This document shows positions 1 through 8,290 of a stretch of 64,000 nt of DNA, piece after piece. The notes under the pieces were generated by a model, which saw only the letters and a list, made by a program, of their open reading frames with translations, was not told where the DNA came from and searched no databases. The stretch is from Microtetraspora glauca (GTDB lineage: Bacteria > Actinomycetota > Actinomycetes > Streptosporangiales > Streptosporangiaceae): assembly GCA_001570385.1 (NCBI GenBank), contig BBYL01000015.1, forward strand, positions 1 through 64,000, in the 5' to 3' direction. The number at the start of each line of letters is the position of its first letter. Position 1 is the stretch's first letter. The translations under genes and the position numbers were made by a program.

Positions 1-2232
1 GACGTAGACCGGGTCGTCGAGGCGGTTGTAGTCCGCCTTGGTCTCGGGCACCGACACGCCCTTGCTGTCCTGGCTGTTCTTCCAGACGCCGTCGAGCAGC
101 GCCTTGGCCGTGGACTTGGCGGCCGCGTGGCCCGACTTGGCGGCGTAGAACATCAGGGTCTTGGCGTAGGAGCCGGCGACGCCCACGTCGGTGGTGTGGT
201 CGACGACCGAGACGTGCAGGCCGGTGTTGGCCGGGGGCATCCCGGGGCCGCTGAAGTTGCTGTCCGGCTGGCCGGTCCAGCGCAGCGTCGACGGGATCTG
301 GTAGGTGCCGTCGGCGTTCACCGTCGTGTTCGCCAGCGCCCAGGTGACCCACTTGTCGAGGATGGTCTTGGCGTCGGCGTTGCCCGTGGCGTAGTAGTAC
401 TCGGCCACGCGCTCCATGGACCAGGCCTGGAAGCCGAACCACTGGTTGGACGGCGGGTCGTGGTAGACCGGCTGCCAGTCGTAGGACATGCCGAAGAAGG
501 TCGGCAGGGTGGACGGCGGTGCCGCGTAGTGCCCCTGGTAGCTGTTGGTCGCGCCGCCGGCGATCGCGCCTTCGGCCGACTGCAGCCACTTGTAGAACTG
601 GAGCTGGCGGGTGAGGCTCGTCGACCAGTCGGTGACGGCCGTCGTGCCCTTGGGCTTGAGCTCGGTCACGTTCGACAGGGCGTACGCCGCGAGCGGGTTC
701 TGGTAGCCGGAGTGGTTGTGGCTCGCGCCGATCCGCCACGCCCAGCCGGCGGAGGTGTCACTCGCGCCGCCCCAGGCGTAGTACCAGTTCAGCAGGTACG
801 CCGCGCTGTCCTTGCCGGTGCCGGCGGCGCAGCTCGTGCTGGTGCAGCCCTGCTTCTTGAAGTACTTGTCGTACATCGAGTAGCGCAGGTAGTCGCCCAT
901 CTTCGCGGCCTTGGCGACCGTGCCGGAGATCTGCGCCTCCTTGCCCTGGTCCTTGGCCCACTGCAGCGCCCAGTAGGCGACCTGCACGGCGCGGGCGTCG
1001 GCGTCGGGGGCGTTGGTGTACTTCCACTGCTTGGCGTACGAGGCGTCCTTGGTGAACAGGTCGAGGAAGCCGTTGGTGCCGCCGAACTTGAACGTGTCGC
1101 AGGACGGCTGCGGGATCGTCTCGAAGACCGACTCCTCCGGGCCGCGCTGGTAGGTGTTGATGTACGCGGGCCTGGTCGTGCCGTCGCCGCACCGGCCGAA
1201 GCCGTAGGTGTTGTCGACGTCGAGCAGCCAGTGCATGCCGTACACGTCACTGGTGCCGTAGGCGGTCTTCAGCTCGTTCGCGATCGGGTCCACGCCGACG
1301 CTCACGCCCGACTCCAGCTGGGACGGGTACTGCTTGACGTCCTCCCACTCCCCGGCGTACGTCGCGGGCTTGCTGGGGTTGTAGAACGAGTTCGTCGGCT
1401 GGTCGGCGGTGGACGGGATGATGTACTTCTCCAGCGACGTCCACGCGTTGTTGAACTTGCTCCAGTCGCCGGTGACCTTGCCGTACATCGCCTCCAACCA
1501 CAGGTAGTAGCTGTACGCCTCGGAGGTCGTCTCGTGGCCCTGGTCGGGGGCCTCCACCATCAGCGTCTCGACCGAGTGGTACGGCACGCCTTCGGGCGAG
1601 AAGTACCCGTTGGCCGGGTCGTGCAGCTTGTTGTACATCGTCAGGAAGTTCTGGACGTACGCGTTGGCCGGCGGGCTGACGCTCGGCGAGGCCGAAGGCG
1701 ATGCGGACGGCGACGCCGAAGGAGAGGCCGAGGGAGAGGCGGACGGCGAGGCGGATGGGGACGCCGACGGCGACGGGGTGGCGCCGCAGGTGACCCCGTT
1801 GATCGTGAAGGAGGTCGGCTTGGGGTTGCTGCCGCTCCACGTTCCGTTGAAGCCGATGCTGGTGGAGGCGCCCGTCCCCAGGCTGCCGTTCCACGACAGG
1901 TTCGTCGCGGTGACGCCCGCGCCGCTCTGGCTCCAGTTCGCCGACCAGCCCGGCAGCGTCACCTGCTGGCTGCCGGGGAAGGTGAACTTCAGCGTCCAGC
2001 CGTTGACGGCGTCGCCGAGGTTCTTGATGGTGAGGTTGGCGGTGAACCCGCCCTGGCCGGGGGAGGACGTCCACTCGTTGGTCGCGTACGCCACGTCGCA
2101 GGACACCGCGGCGGACGCGGGGGTCTGCGCCAGACCGGTCAGCACGCCGGCGGACACGCCGGCCGCGGCGACCAGGGCGATCCGTCTCCGAGATCGTGGG
2201 AGCGCTCCCGTACTAGGGGCTCTTCTGCGCAT
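1..2232 (-). CDS. CBM2-GH48 reducing-end cellobiohydrolase (3' end off window)
   Basis: Secreted exo-cellulase releasing cellobiose from cellulose chain ends. Read on the minus strand from ATG 2232: MRRRAPSTG start, twin-arginine-rich basic stretch, hydrophobic core and a cleavage site near TPASA-AVSC (about residue 42). A CBM2 cellulose-binding domain with its terminal Cys pair (VSCDVAYA ... INGVTCG) follows, then a low-complexity Pro-Ser-Ala linker of repeated SPSA units (about 1680-1780). The rest is a GH48 catalytic domain with recognisable stretches such as MVEAPDQGHETTSEAYSYY, GMHWLLDVDN and SYDWQPVYHDPPSN. The reading frame is open to base 1, so about 744 codons are present and the C-terminus lies outside. 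CBM2 at the N-terminus with GH48 is usual for actinomycete cellulases. Two CebR-type operators at the 5' end imply repression lifted by cellobiose/cello-oligosaccharides. Identification is firm; the exact cleavage site is estimated. Confidence 0.95.
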   Translation of the reverse strand, partial: MRRRAPSTGALPRSRRRIALVAAAGVSAGVLTGLAQTPASAAVSCDVAYATNEWTSSPGQGGFTANLTIKNLGDAVNGWTLKFTFPGSQQVTLPGWSANWSQSGAGVTATNLSWNGSLGTGASTSIGFNGTWSGSNPKPTSFTINGVTCGATPSPSASPSASPSASPSASPSASPSASPSASPSVSPPANAYVQNFLTMYNKLHDPANGYFSPEGVPYHSVETLMVEAPDQGHETTSEAYSYYLWLEAMYGKVTGDWSKFNNAWTSLEKYIIPSTADQPTNSFYNPSKPATYAGEWEDVKQYPSQLESGVSVGVDPIANELKTAYGTSDVYGMHWLLDVDNTYGFGRCGDGTTRPAYINTYQRGPEESVFETIPQPSCDTFKFGGTNGFLDLFTKDASYAKQWKYTNAPDADARAVQVAYWALQWAKDQGKEAQISGTVAKAAKMGDYLRYSMYDKYFKKQGCTSTSCAAGTGKDSAAYLLNWYYAWGGASDTSAGWAWRIGASHNHSGYQNPLAAYALSNVTELKPKGTTAVTDWSTSLTRQLQFYKWLQSAEGAIAGGATNSYQGHYAAPPSTLPTFFGMSYDWQPVYHDPPSNQWFGFQAWSMERVAEYYYATGNADAKTILDKWVTWALANTTVNADGTYQIPSTLRWTGQPDSNFSGPGMPPANTGLHVSVVDHTTDVGVAGSYAKTLMFYAAKSGHAAAKSTAKALLDGVWKNSQDSKGVSVPETKADYNRLDDPVYV
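2197..2210. promoter_or_regulatory. Second CebR-type operator inside the cellulase signal-peptide codons
   Basis: TGGGAGCGCTCCCG on the plus strand matches 13 of 14 positions of the CebR palindrome. It lies over codons about 8-12 of the GH48 gene, roughly 140 bp from the upstream box. A downstream intragenic operator could act as a roadblock or support looping. Confidence 0.7.
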
Positions 2233-2337
2233 TTTCGGGGGTTCTCCAAGGTGTCGGGGGGTGCATCGCCCGGATGGAATGCCAGGTGGCGAACGCGGTG
2301 CGCGATGCGGAGTGATGGCTAGGTGGAACCGGTAGGA

Positions 2338-2351
2338 TGGGAGCGCTCCCA
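2338..2351. promoter_or_regulatory. CebR-type operator upstream of the GH48 cellulase
   Basis: Perfect 14-bp palindrome TGGGAGCGCTCCCA, about 105 bp upstream of the cellulase start. It is identical to the site recognised by the LacI-family cellulose-utilisation repressor CebR in Streptomyces. A degenerate half-site (TGGGAGCGCC) follows at 2362-2371. Assignment to CebR is by motif identity; no cebR gene is in the window. Confidence 0.85.
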
Positions 2352-2596
2352 TTCAGGATTGTGGGAGCGCCGGTGTGGATGTCAATCACCTGTTGCGTGC
2401 CGCTCACCGGGCCCCGTCCCGCGTAGGTGAGGCACCCTCACGGGGCTGGTCTTTTGCCGGAACCTCCCCGTACGGCGACCGCGCGGTGGGTGAAAGTTTC
2501 AGCTGTTGCGGCGGGTTCGCTCCAGCGGTCACGGCCGTGGTTTGGGTCCGCGTCCGGGGGTAGGCGGATACGCATCTTCCGACATGGGAGGCACCC

Positions 2597-2995
2597 ATGG
2601 TTCACACCAAGGAAGCTCCGTCCACCGGCGAGCTGGTCCGGCAGATGTCGGAGCAGATGTCCCGGCTGGTCCGGGACGAACTGCGGCTCGCCAAGATCGA
2701 GCTCACGGAGAAGGGCAGGCACGCCGGGATCGGCGCCGGGCTCTTCGGCGGTGCCGGGGTGATCGCCCTGCTCGGCGGGGGAGCGCTCGTGGCCACCGCG
2801 ATCCTCGCCCTGGCGCTCGTGATTCCCGCCTGGGCGGCGGCCCTCGCCGTCGGCGGCGGGCTGCTCTTCCTGGCCGCCGTGCTCGGTGTGGTGGGCAAGC
2901 AGCAGGTGTCCGCCGCGACGCCGCCGACCCCGCGCCGGACGATGCGGAGCGTCAGGAGTGACATCGGCGTCGTGCGTGAGGGAGCGCGCAGGTGA
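2597..2995 (+). CDS. Holin-X type small membrane protein (phage holin family)
   Basis: 132-residue protein of the actinobacterial putative Holin-X/superfamily III family. An N-terminal amphipathic helix (SMEQ-type, residues about 8-40: GELVRQMSEQMSRLVRDELR) precedes two adjacent transmembrane helices (about 47-70 and 76-98, rich in Gly/Ala/Leu) and a basic tail. A GGGAGG ribosome-binding site sits 6 bases before ATG 2597. The stop overlaps the GTG of the next gene by 4 bp, so the two are translationally coupled. In actinomycetes these pairs are chromosomal housekeeping-type envelope proteins rather than prophage holins, and no phage genes are nearby. The role is unknown. Confidence 0.85.
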   Translation: MVHTKEAPSTGELVRQMSEQMSRLVRDELRLAKIELTEKGRHAGIGAGLFGGAGVIALLGGGALVATAILALALVIPAWAAALAVGGGLLFLAAVLGVVGKQQVSAATPPTPRRTMRSVRSDIGVVREGARR

Positions 2996-3369
2996 GCGAG
3001 ACCGACCCCTGGCTGGACCGCGACGACACCGCGGGAGAGGTCGGGGTGCACAGCCAGCTCGTGAAGGGTGGTGCGGTCAGCGAGCCCGGCGACACCCTGA
3101 ACGAGTCGTTGCAGCGCGTCGTCGTCGTGTGGCAGCCGGCCGAAGCCGAGGAGGCGGCGGTGCTCGCCGACATCGAGCGCGACCGCGCGGAGCTCGCCCG
3201 TACCGTGGCCGCCCTGAAGTCCCGGCTCGACGTCAGGCGCCGCGCCGGCGAGAAGGCCCGCCGGGCGGCGGGCAGGACGCGACCCATGCTGATCGTCGCC
3301 GTGGCCGGGATGGCGGCGGCGGTGCTCCTCCGCCGGCTGATGCGGCGAGGCCGGCGGCGGCCGGCCTGA
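2992..3369 (+). CDS. DUF3618 family membrane protein
   Basis: 125-residue protein starting at GTG 2992, overlapping the preceding stop. The central segment IERDRAELARTVAALKSRLD (about residues 59-78) is the DUF3618 signature helix. A single transmembrane helix (MLIVAVAGMAAAVLLRRL) and an Arg-rich C-terminus follow. DUF3618 proteins habitually follow Holin-X-type genes in actinobacteria, which this arrangement reproduces. The molecular function is unknown; the helix may oligomerise or contact the membrane. Confidence 0.85.
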   Translation: MSETDPWLDRDDTAGEVGVHSQLVKGGAVSEPGDTLNESLQRVVVVWQPAEAEEAAVLADIERDRAELARTVAALKSRLDVRRRAGEKARRAAGRTRPMLIVAVAGMAAAVLLRRLMRRGRRRPA

Positions 3370-3436
3370 CCCGGCGCCGCCCCGGCCGTGGTCCTCCAGT
3401 GGGACGATGTCCAGAGGATCACGAGAAGGGGCGCGC

Positions 3437-3862
3437 GTGGACGATTGCGTGTTCTGTGCCATCGTGGCGGGCCGCACACCGGCCGCGACGGTGCTGTCGG
3501 ACGATGTGGCCGTGGGTTTCCTCGACGCGCGGCCGGTTTTCAAGGGGCACGTCCTCGTCGTGCCGCGGACCCATGTCGAGACCCTGTCGGACCTGCCCGT
3601 GGCCGACGTCGGACCGTACTTCCAGCGGGTGCGGGAGGTGGCCCGCGCGGTCGAGGAGGGCCTCGGCGTCGCGGGGACCTTCGTCGCGCTGAACAACCGG
3701 GTCAGCCAGAGCGTCCCCCACCTGCACACCCATGTTGTGCCGCGCAACCGCAAGGACGGGCTGCGCGGCTTCTTCTGGCCCCGGGTGAAGTACGCCGACG
3801 ACGGCGAGGCCAGGGAGTACGCCGAGCGGATCCAGGCCGCAGTCAAGAAATCTACAACGTAA
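3437..3862 (+). CDS. HIT family nucleotide hydrolase/transferase
   Basis: Histidine-triad protein (HINT/Fhit-like) that binds nucleotides and hydrolyses or transfers nucleoside phosphates in the cytoplasm. GTG 3437 (VDDCVFCAIVAGRTPA) is chosen because this is the canonical N-terminus with its CxxC zinc-site half and a purine-rich AGAAGGGG lies just upstream; an ATG 30 bases earlier is possible. The active-site triad is visible in SVPHLHTHVVPR (His about 95, 97, 99). About 141 residues, normal for the family. It lies 10 bp before the LytS-type kinase, but a functional link is not evident. Confidence 0.9.
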   Translation: MDDCVFCAIVAGRTPAATVLSDDVAVGFLDARPVFKGHVLVVPRTHVETLSDLPVADVGPYFQRVREVARAVEEGLGVAGTFVALNNRVSQSVPHLHTHVVPRNRKDGLRGFFWPRVKYADDGEAREYAERIQAAVKKSTT

Positions 3863-3872
3863 AGGACGCGGC

Positions 3873-5045
3873 GTGGAACCCGTTGTGGCGGTCCTGGTGG
3901 TGGCGGGGCTCATCGGCGTGCCGTCGATCGTCCTGTGGCGCGTGCTGCGCGGCCGGCGCGAGCTCGGCAGCAGCCCGGCCGAACGCGCGACGTTCGAGAC
4001 CCTGCACACGGCGTCGCTGGCCGCGCCGCCGCTGCGCGCCGGGCTCACCCAGGCGGGCGCGCTCAAGGCGTCGCGCTACCTGCGCGAACTCCTCGGTTCC
4101 CCGGCGATCGCCATCACCGACGGCGAGGAACTGCTCGTCTACGACGGCGAGGGCGACCACCACGCCAAGGAGGCGTTCGGCCACGCCGCCAGGACGCTGG
4201 AGGACGGCAGGACCCAGGTGCTCGCGCTGGACTGCGACCTGCTGGAGTGCCCCATCCGGCATGCCGTGGTCGTGCCCCTCACCACCGAGGACCGCGTGGT
4301 CGGCACGCTCGCCGCGTACGGCGACCACGCCTCGGCGGGGCTGGTGCGGGCCGCGCAGGAGGTGGCGCGGTGGGTGGACTCCCAACTGGAGTTGGCCGAG
4401 CTCGACCGCTCACGGACGATGCTCATGGAAGCCGAGGTCAGGGCGCTGCGCGCGCAGATCTCGCCGCACTTCATCTACAACTCGCTGACCACGATCGCGT
4501 CGTTCGTCCGTACCGACCCGGAACGGGCCAGGGAACTACTGCTGGAGTTCGCCGACTTCACCCGCTACTCGTTCCGGCGGCACGGCGACTTCACCACCCT
4601 CGCCGAGGAACTGCACTCCATCGAGCGCTATCTCACCCTCGAACGGGCCAGGTTCGGCGACCAGCTCCAGGTCACGCTCCGCATCGCCCCCGAGGTGCTG
4701 GCCGTCGCCGTGCCGTTCCTGTGCCTCCAGCCGCTGGTCGAGAACGCCGTACGGCACGGCCTGGAAAGCAAGCCGGGTGCCGGCCGGATCTCGATCCTGG
4801 CCGAGGACGCGGGGGCCGAGTGCGGCATCAGCGTCGAGGACGACGGCATCGGCATGGACCCGGAGCGGCTGCGCCGCATCCTCTCCGGAGAGGACCGGGC
4901 CACCGGCGTCGGCCTGGCCAACGTGGACGAGCGGCTGCGCCAGGTGTACGGCGACGAGTACGGCCTGGTGGTGGAGACCGCCAGGGACGCCGGGACCAAG
5001 GTCAGCATCCGCCTCCCCAAATACCACCCCGGCGTCTCGGCGTGA
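3873..5045 (+). CDS. LytS/YpdA-type sensor histidine kinase
   Basis: 390-residue sensor kinase with one N-terminal transmembrane helix (residues about 3-24) and a GAF-like sensory region (about 40-165). The His-kinase domain of the LytS class (PF06580) carries the motif RAQISPHFIYNSL with phospho-His near 198. The ATP-binding domain has an N-box ENAVRHG (about 289) and a G-box TGVGLANVDERL (about 343). It partners with the LytTR regulator 80 bp downstream. The following genes are DUF485-type/sodium:solute symporter pairs. By analogy with E. coli YehU/YehT and YpdA/YpdB, which sense pyruvate-type nutrients and switch on their transporters, this system probably controls the adjacent carboxylate symporters. 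That link is inferred from synteny. Confidence 0.9.
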   Translation: MEPVVAVLVVAGLIGVPSIVLWRVLRGRRELGSSPAERATFETLHTASLAAPPLRAGLTQAGALKASRYLRELLGSPAIAITDGEELLVYDGEGDHHAKEAFGHAARTLEDGRTQVLALDCDLLECPIRHAVVVPLTTEDRVVGTLAAYGDHASAGLVRAAQEVARWVDSQLELAELDRSRTMLMEAEVRALRAQISPHFIYNSLTTIASFVRTDPERARELLLEFADFTRYSFRRHGDFTTLAEELHSIERYLTLERARFGDQLQVTLRIAPEVLAVAVPFLCLQPLVENAVRHGLESKPGAGRISILAEDAGAECGISVEDDGIGMDPERLRRILSGEDRATGVGLANVDERLRQVYGDEYGLVVETARDAGTKVSIRLPKYHPGVSA

Positions 5046-5124
5046 GAACCGTGGGGCCGGGCGTTGACTTCGGCTGTCCTGATTCATCACGCTCTATGGG
5101 ATTCGGTGGTGAAGGAGGACGCCT

Positions 5125-5874
5125 GTGACCGGCCTGCGGGTCCTGGCAGTGGACGATGAGCAGCCCGCCCTGGAGGACGTGGCGTACCTGCTCAGAGCGG
5201 ACCCGCGCATCGGCGAGGTGCTGACCGCGCGCGACGGCGCGGCGGCCCTGAAGCTGCTGGACCGGGCGATGGCCGAGGGCAGGCCCGTGGACGCGGTCTT
5301 CCTCGACATCCGCATGCCCGGCCTGGACGGCGTGGTGCTCGGCCGGCTCCTCGCGCAGTTCACCCGGCCGCCGAAGATCGTGTTCGTGACCGCCTACGAG
5401 GACCACGCGGTCGACGCGTTCGAGTTGAAGGCCGAGGACTACCTGCTCAAGCCGGTCCGGCCCGAACGGCTGGCCGAGGCGATCAGGCGTGTGTGCGGAA
5501 GCCGTACGGTGCCGGAGGCCGGGCCGCAGGCGGACACGATCCCGGTCGAGCTGGGCGGGGTGACCCGGTTCGTCACCAGCACCGAGGTCAGGTACGTCGA
5601 GGCGCGCGGGGACTATGCCCGGCTGCACACCGCGACGGGAAGCCACCTGGTGCGCATCCCGCTGGCCGCGCTGGAGGAACGCTGGGCGTCGGCCGGTTTC
5701 GTCCGCGTTCATCGCAGCCACCTGGTCGCGCTCCGGCACATCGACGAGCTGCACATTGACTCCGGCCGGTGCGTCGTGCGGATCGGCGACACGGAGATCC
5801 CCGTCAGCAGGCGGCACACCCGCGAGTTGCGCGACCTGCTGGTCCGCCGGGCGCGGAAGGCCGGGCCCCGATGA
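5125..5874 (+). CDS. LytTR-family response regulator
   Basis: 249-residue two-component regulator. The receiver domain (1-120) has the acidic pair VDDEQ, the phosphoacceptor in VFLDIRMPG (Asp about 61) and conserved Lys in YLLKPVRP. The C-terminal LytTR DNA-binding domain (about 145-243) includes VRYVEARGDYARLHT and FVRVHRSHLVAL. It starts at GTG 5125 after GGAGGACGCCT. The stop overlaps the ATG of the next membrane protein by 4 bp, so the regulator is co-translated with the transporter genes. LytTR proteins bind direct repeats; none was identified with confidence here. Confidence 0.92.
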   Translation: MTGLRVLAVDDEQPALEDVAYLLRADPRIGEVLTARDGAAALKLLDRAMAEGRPVDAVFLDIRMPGLDGVVLGRLLAQFTRPPKIVFVTAYEDHAVDAFELKAEDYLLKPVRPERLAEAIRRVCGSRTVPEAGPQADTIPVELGGVTRFVTSTEVRYVEARGDYARLHTATGSHLVRIPLAALEERWASAGFVRVHRSHLVALRHIDELHIDSGRCVVRIGDTEIPVSRRHTRELRDLLVRRARKAGPR

Positions 5875-6293
5875 CCGAGAAGCGGATCTCGGATCTGCTG
5901 CGGGTGAACCGGTCCGCCGCCGACGCCGACCGGCCGCGCCGCGTCGCCGTCACCAGCCCGCGCACGGCCGCCGCACGCCGGCCCCGTCGCCCGCTCACCA
6001 CGGAGATCGACGAGCAGACGCGGCTCGGCGAGGTCTACATGGCGTCGCTGGTCCGCACCCAGTTCCGGCTGGGGCTGTTCGTCTGCTCGGTGCTCGGCTG
6101 CGTGGTCGGCGGGCTTCCCCTGCTGTTCCTGCTGGTCCCCGAGCTGCGCTCGGCCGACCTGTTCGGCCTGCCGCTGCCGTGGATGGTGCTCGCCGGTCTC
6201 ATCTATCCCGCGTTCGTCGTCGGCGCCTGGCTCTACGTACGGCAGGCGGAGCGGAACGAGCGCCATTTCGCCGACCTGATGGAGCGTGAATGA
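5871..6293 (+). CDS. Two-helix membrane protein, DUF485-like symporter partner
   Basis: 140-residue protein beginning at ATG 5871. A cytoplasmic basic N-terminus of about 55 residues precedes TM1 (FRLGLFVCSVLGCVVGGLPL, about 62-85) and TM2 (PWMVLAGLIYPAFVVGAWLY, about 103-125), with a short charged tail. Size, topology and position immediately before a sodium:solute symporter match the small DUF485-type partners of ActP/MctC acetate permeases, although sequence similarity is looser than for the second copy at 7958. It overlaps the regulator by 4 bp and the symporter by 8 bp. It probably assists assembly or stability of the symporter. Confidence 0.75.
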   Translation: MTEKRISDLLRVNRSAADADRPRRVAVTSPRTAAARRPRRPLTTEIDEQTRLGEVYMASLVRTQFRLGLFVCSVLGCVVGGLPLLFLLVPELRSADLFGLPLPWMVLAGLIYPAFVVGAWLYVRQAERNERHFADLMERE

Positions 6294-7782
6294 CCCGGTG
6301 AGCCCCGCGTACGGTGTGACCGCGGTTGTGCTCGTGCTGCTCGCGGCGGTCCTGATCGGGGCATTCGGGATCCGGGTGTCCCGGACGACCTCGGACTTCT
6401 ACGTCGCGTCCCGCACGGTGTCCCCGCTGTGGAACGCCTCGGCGATCGGCGGGGAGTACCTCTCGGCGGCCTCGTTCCTCGGGGTCGCCGGGCTGATCCT
6501 CACCTACGGCGCGGACATGCTGTGGCTCCCGGTCGGCTGGACCGGCGGATACCTCGTGCTGCTCGTGCTCGTGTCCGCTCCGCTGCGCAGGTCCGGGGCG
6601 TACACGCTGCCGGACTTCGCCGAGGCGCGGCTGGAGTCGATGGTGGTGCGGCGCACGTCGAGCGTGCTGGTGGTGCTGATCGGCTGGCTCTACCTCATGC
6701 CGCAGTTCCAGAGCGCCGGGCTGGTCTTCCGTACGATCACGGGCGCGCCGACCTGGGCCGGCGGCCTGCTCGTCGCGGTGGTGGTCGCGCTCAACGTGCT
6801 GTCCGGCGGCATGCGGTCGATCACGTTCGTCCAGGCGTTCCAGTACTGGATCAAGCTGACCGCGCTGGCGGTGCCGCTGGTGTTCATGCTGATCGCCTGG
6901 CGGTCCGACGGGTCGCCCGGCCTGCCGCCCGGCGATCCGTGGGCGCTGCCGCTGCACGGGCGCGAGCATCCGGTGTACGCGACGTACTCGCTGATCCTGG
7001 CGACGTTCCTCGGGACGATGGGCCTTCCGCACGTGCTGGTCCGCTTCTACACCAACCCCGACGGCCGGGCCGCCCGCCGGACCACGTTGCTGGTCCTCAC
7101 GCTGCTCGGCGCCTTCTACCTGATGCCCGCGGTGTACGGCTACCTCGGCCGGGTGTACGGGCTGCCCGCGACGGACGCCGTCGTCCTCACCCTGCCGGGA
7201 CGGCTGGTCGGCGGGACGGCGGGGGAGCTGCTGACCGCGCTGGTGACGGCGGGGGCGTTCGCCGCGTTCCTGTCGACGTCGTCCGGGCTGGCGGTGTCGG
7301 TCGCGGGGGTGATCGCGCAGGACATCATGGGCGGCGGGGTACGGCCGTTCCGCGTGGCCACGGTGCTCGCGGTGACCGTGCCGTTCGCGCTGGCGGGGAT
7401 GGCGCGGACGCTCCCGGTGGCCGACGTGGTGGGGCTGGCGTTCGCGGTCGCCGCGTCCTCGTTCTGCCCGCTGCTCGTGCTGGGCATCTGGTGGCGGCGG
7501 CTCACGACGGTCGGCGCGCTGGCCGGGCTCCTCACCGGGGGCGGGCTGGCCTGCGCCGCGGTCATCGCGACCATCATCGGCGGGCCGTACACGGGATGGC
7601 CGGAGGCGCTGCTGGCCCAGCCGGCGGCGTGGAGCGTCCCGATCTCCTTCACCGTCATGATCGTCGTCTCGCTGCTGACGCCGTCCCGCGTGCCGAGGAA
7701 CGTGGCCAGGACGATGGTCCGCCTGCACACCCCGGAGACGCTGGACGTGGACCGCGGCGACTGGCGGCCGCGTTCGGTCTGA
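6286..7782 (+). CDS. Sodium:solute symporter (SSS), acetate/monocarboxylate type
   Basis: 498-residue, about 13-helix transporter of the SSS family. It opens with a TM helix, then SDFYVASRTVSPLWNASAIGGEYLSAASFLG, the typical ActP/MctC helix 2 region. LPHVLVRFYTNPDGRAARR in the middle is the conserved loop after helix 8 of acetate permeases. Start GTG 6286 is inferred from overlap with the preceding gene; GTG 6298 is an alternative. Likely imports short-chain carboxylates with Na+ or H+. It is coupled to the LytS/LytTR system upstream and is paralogous to the symporter at 8287. Confidence 0.88.
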   Translation: MNDPVSPAYGVTAVVLVLLAAVLIGAFGIRVSRTTSDFYVASRTVSPLWNASAIGGEYLSAASFLGVAGLILTYGADMLWLPVGWTGGYLVLLVLVSAPLRRSGAYTLPDFAEARLESMVVRRTSSVLVVLIGWLYLMPQFQSAGLVFRTITGAPTWAGGLLVAVVVALNVLSGGMRSITFVQAFQYWIKLTALAVPLVFMLIAWRSDGSPGLPPGDPWALPLHGREHPVYATYSLILATFLGTMGLPHVLVRFYTNPDGRAARRTTLLVLTLLGAFYLMPAVYGYLGRVYGLPATDAVVLTLPGRLVGGTAGELLTALVTAGAFAAFLSTSSGLAVSVAGVIAQDIMGGGVRPFRVATVLAVTVPFALAGMARTLPVADVVGLAFAVAASSFCPLLVLGIWWRRLTTVGALAGLLTGGGLACAAVIATIIGGPYTGWPEALLAQPAAWSVPISFTVMIVVSLLTPSRVPRNVARTMVRLHTPETLDVDRGDWRPRSV

Positions 7783-7926
7783 CGTCCGGCGGCCCGGCCG
7801 ACCGTTGGGCGCATTGATGGGACCACTCATCGCAGGCCGTACCTGCTTGACCGCCGCGTGTCGGCGGCTCACCGAAGAACCCGCTCCGGCGTCTCGTCGC
7901 GGGGCACCGTCCGCTCCTACGCTCTG

Positions 7927-7942
7927 CGTGATCCAGATCACA
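7927..7942. promoter_or_regulatory. CRP/GlxR-like box before the second symporter operon
   Basis: CGTGATCCAGATCACA matches 9 of 10 conserved positions of the CRP consensus TGTGA-N6-TCACA and is nearly a perfect inverted repeat (GTGATC/GATCAC). It lies only 16 bp before the GTG 7958 start, so it overlaps the leader or promoter, which suggests repression or a promoter reading from further upstream. Assigned to a CRP-family regulator by motif only. Confidence 0.6.
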
Positions 7943-7957
7943 GCCGTTGGAGGTCGC

Positions 7958-8290
7958 GTGACGACTCGGCAACATGACGCATCGATTTATGAGGAGATTC
8001 AAGCCGGCGAGCGGTTCAAGGAACTGCGCGGCAGGTTTCGGGGCTGGGTCTTCCCGGCGACTGTGGCGTTCCTCGTGTGGTACGTACTTTACGTCGTTCT
8101 GTCCGGCTTCGCGCGGGGCTTCATGGGCACGAAGCTCTTCGGCAACATCAACGTCGCCCTGGTCTTCGGCATCCTGCAGTTCGTCTCGACGTTCCTGATC
8201 GCCTGGGCCTACTCGCGGCACGCGGCGGCCAAGCTCGACCCGCTCGCCGACGAGCTCCGCAACGAGGTCGAGGAGAAGACGGCCGCATGA
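7958..8290 (+). CDS. DUF485 family membrane protein (acetate permease partner)
   Basis: 110-residue protein with two transmembrane helices (about 31-53 and 64-86: ATVAFLVWYVLYVVLSGFA and NVALVFGILQFVSTFLIAWAY). The DUF485 hallmark FKELRGRFRGWVFPATVAF sits at the start of TM1. Start GTG 7958 has GGAGG 4-8 bases upstream; longer readings lack an RBS. The stop overlaps the symporter start by 4 bp. DUF485 (YjcH-type) proteins are encoded with ActP cation/acetate symporters. Confidence 0.92.
   Translation: MTTRQHDASIYEEIQAGERFKELRGRFRGWVFPATVAFLVWYVLYVVLSGFARGFMGTKLFGNINVALVFGILQFVSTFLIAWAYSRHAAAKLDPLADELRNEVEEKTAA

Noticed and set aside
127..2322. 731-codon open frame on the plus strand across the cellulase
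   Set aside because: High-GC antisense shadow: Arg/Gly/Val repeats with no domain, while the minus strand reads a complete signal-CBM2-linker-GH48 protein.
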